Shown: positions 50,730 to 51,125 of the stretch, one piece after another
Position numbering within the stretch: the first letter of the stretch is position 1
How the letters are laid out: the number at the start of each line of letters is the position of its first letter
NCBI GenBank assembly: GCA_910577185.1
Contig: CAJTLR010000021.1
Span: forward strand, 1-51,125
Length of the DNA stretch: 51,125 bases
Reading direction: 5' to 3'
Source of the DNA: an uncultured Acetatifactor sp.
Lineage (GTDB): Bacteria > Bacillota > Clostridia > Lachnospirales > Lachnospiraceae
The notes under the pieces: generated by a model
What the model was told of the DNA's origin: nothing
The model's input: the letters and a program-made list of their open reading frames with translations, nothing else
Databases searched by the model: none
Program-made: the position numbers and the translations under genes

Positions 50730-51125
50730 TCACATGGCCCCGTCTTTGCCAAACACCACCCTCACCGTTTTCAGTAAAATCCGCATGTCCAGTCCCATGC
50801 TCCACTCCGTGATGTACCTGGTGTCCAGTTTTACCACTTCCTCGAAATCCGTGATCTTGCTCCTGCCGCTGACCTGCCACAGCCCCGTGATCCCGGGACG
50901 CACCGCCAGTCTGGCACGGTGATGGGGACGGTACTTCTCCCACTCGTCCACCGTGGGCGGCCTGGTCCCCACCAGGCTCATGTCACCCTTTAATACATTC
51001 AGAAACTGGGGAAACTCATCCAGACTCAGGTCACGCATATAGTTTCCCAGGCCCTTTTTCACCCTGCCGTCCGGCAGGATTTTCGTGCCGATAATCCGCG
51101 GGTCCGCCTCCATCTTGAACATCAG
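50730..51125 (-). CDS. Priming sugar-phosphate transferase, C-terminal part (partial)
   Basis: At least 131 residues; the frame is open to the window end, so the N-terminus is outside. LSLDEFPQFLNVLKGDMSLV, GTRPPTVDEWEKY, RPGITGLWQVSGRS and DTRYITEWSMGLDMRILLKT are the conserved C-terminal catalytic core of bacterial polyprenyl-phosphate sugar-1-phosphate transferases (WbaP/EpsL/CpsE type). It links the first sugar phosphate to undecaprenyl phosphate and starts the repeat unit. It is the first gene of the locus inside this window. Confidence 0.96.
   Translation of the reverse strand: MMFKMEADPRIIGTKILPDGRVKKGLGNYMRDLSLDEFPQFLNVLKGDMSLVGTRPPTVDEWEKYRPHHRARLAVRPGITGLWQVSGRSKITDFEEVVKLDTRYITEWSMGLDMRILLKTVRVVFGKDGAM

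Overview
The window looks like a chromosomal segment of a butyrate-producing gut-type Clostridia, most likely Lachnospiraceae. This is inferred from gene content: a SCIFF peptide with its radical SAM maturase, a TIGR04086 membrane protein, a fused SecDF, a Ptb-Buk butyrate pair, the rho/rpmE/DUF1385/prmC/prfA neighbourhood, BlaI/M56 regulators and Rpn-type proteins. Most genes lie on the minus strand. I saw no rRNA, tRNA or CRISPR array and no complete insertion sequence.

Layout. 1-0.4 kb: 3' end of a possible retropepsin-like protein (+). 0.5-7.1 kb (-): a translation/termination block, rho, rpmE, DUF1385, prmC, an inserted DUF3795 gene, prfA, then a GNAT acetyltransferase. 7.3-12.9 kb: a YfhO-like membrane protein, a class-I-amidotransferase-type hydrolase, a DUF2974 lipase-like protein, and a DnaQ-like exonuclease with a C-terminal zinc finger. 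13-19 kb: RecJ, an APH/NahK-like sugar kinase, and a BlaI/M56 sensor pair with a palindromic operator. 19.4-25.2 kb: secDF, scfB, scfA (47 aa, six Cys), a methyltransferase, TIGR04086. 25.3-31 kb: a CNNM/CBS transporter-like protein (+), then a cell-wall amidase-pstS-pstC-pstA-pstB run (-). 31-33.2 kb: ptb-buk. 33.3-35.6 kb: an Rpn-like protein and a tyrosine recombinase. 35.9-51.1 kb (-): a surface polysaccharide locus, read from the window end inward: priming sugar transferase, WecG/TagA/CpsF, two GT4s, acyltransferases, Wzy-like polymerase, GT-A and GT2 enzymes, a GtrII-type membrane glucosyltransferase with a frameshift, pyruvyl transferase, Wzx flippase and a ferredoxin/F420-type protein. 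The inner part (about 35.9-44.7 kb) is clearly more AT-rich than its flanks, which suggests cassette exchange.

The most unusual signal is a dispersed, modular, RNA-like intergenic element present five times (about 5.0, 16.1, 19.3, 29.4 and 35.7 kb), always in the same orientation. In four of five cases it is fused to the U-tract of an intrinsic terminator of a minus-strand gene. The copies share three kinds of stem-loop module, some with compensatory base changes and a GNRA-type loop. One copy lies between pstS and pstC. I do not recognise this as a named family; novelty needs a database search. Other points worth checking are the A6 frameshift in the GtrII gene, a tandem repeat that starts inside the 3' end of prfA, a ribosome binding site buried in a terminator stem upstream of the amidase, and an M56 protein with an unrecognised extracellular half.
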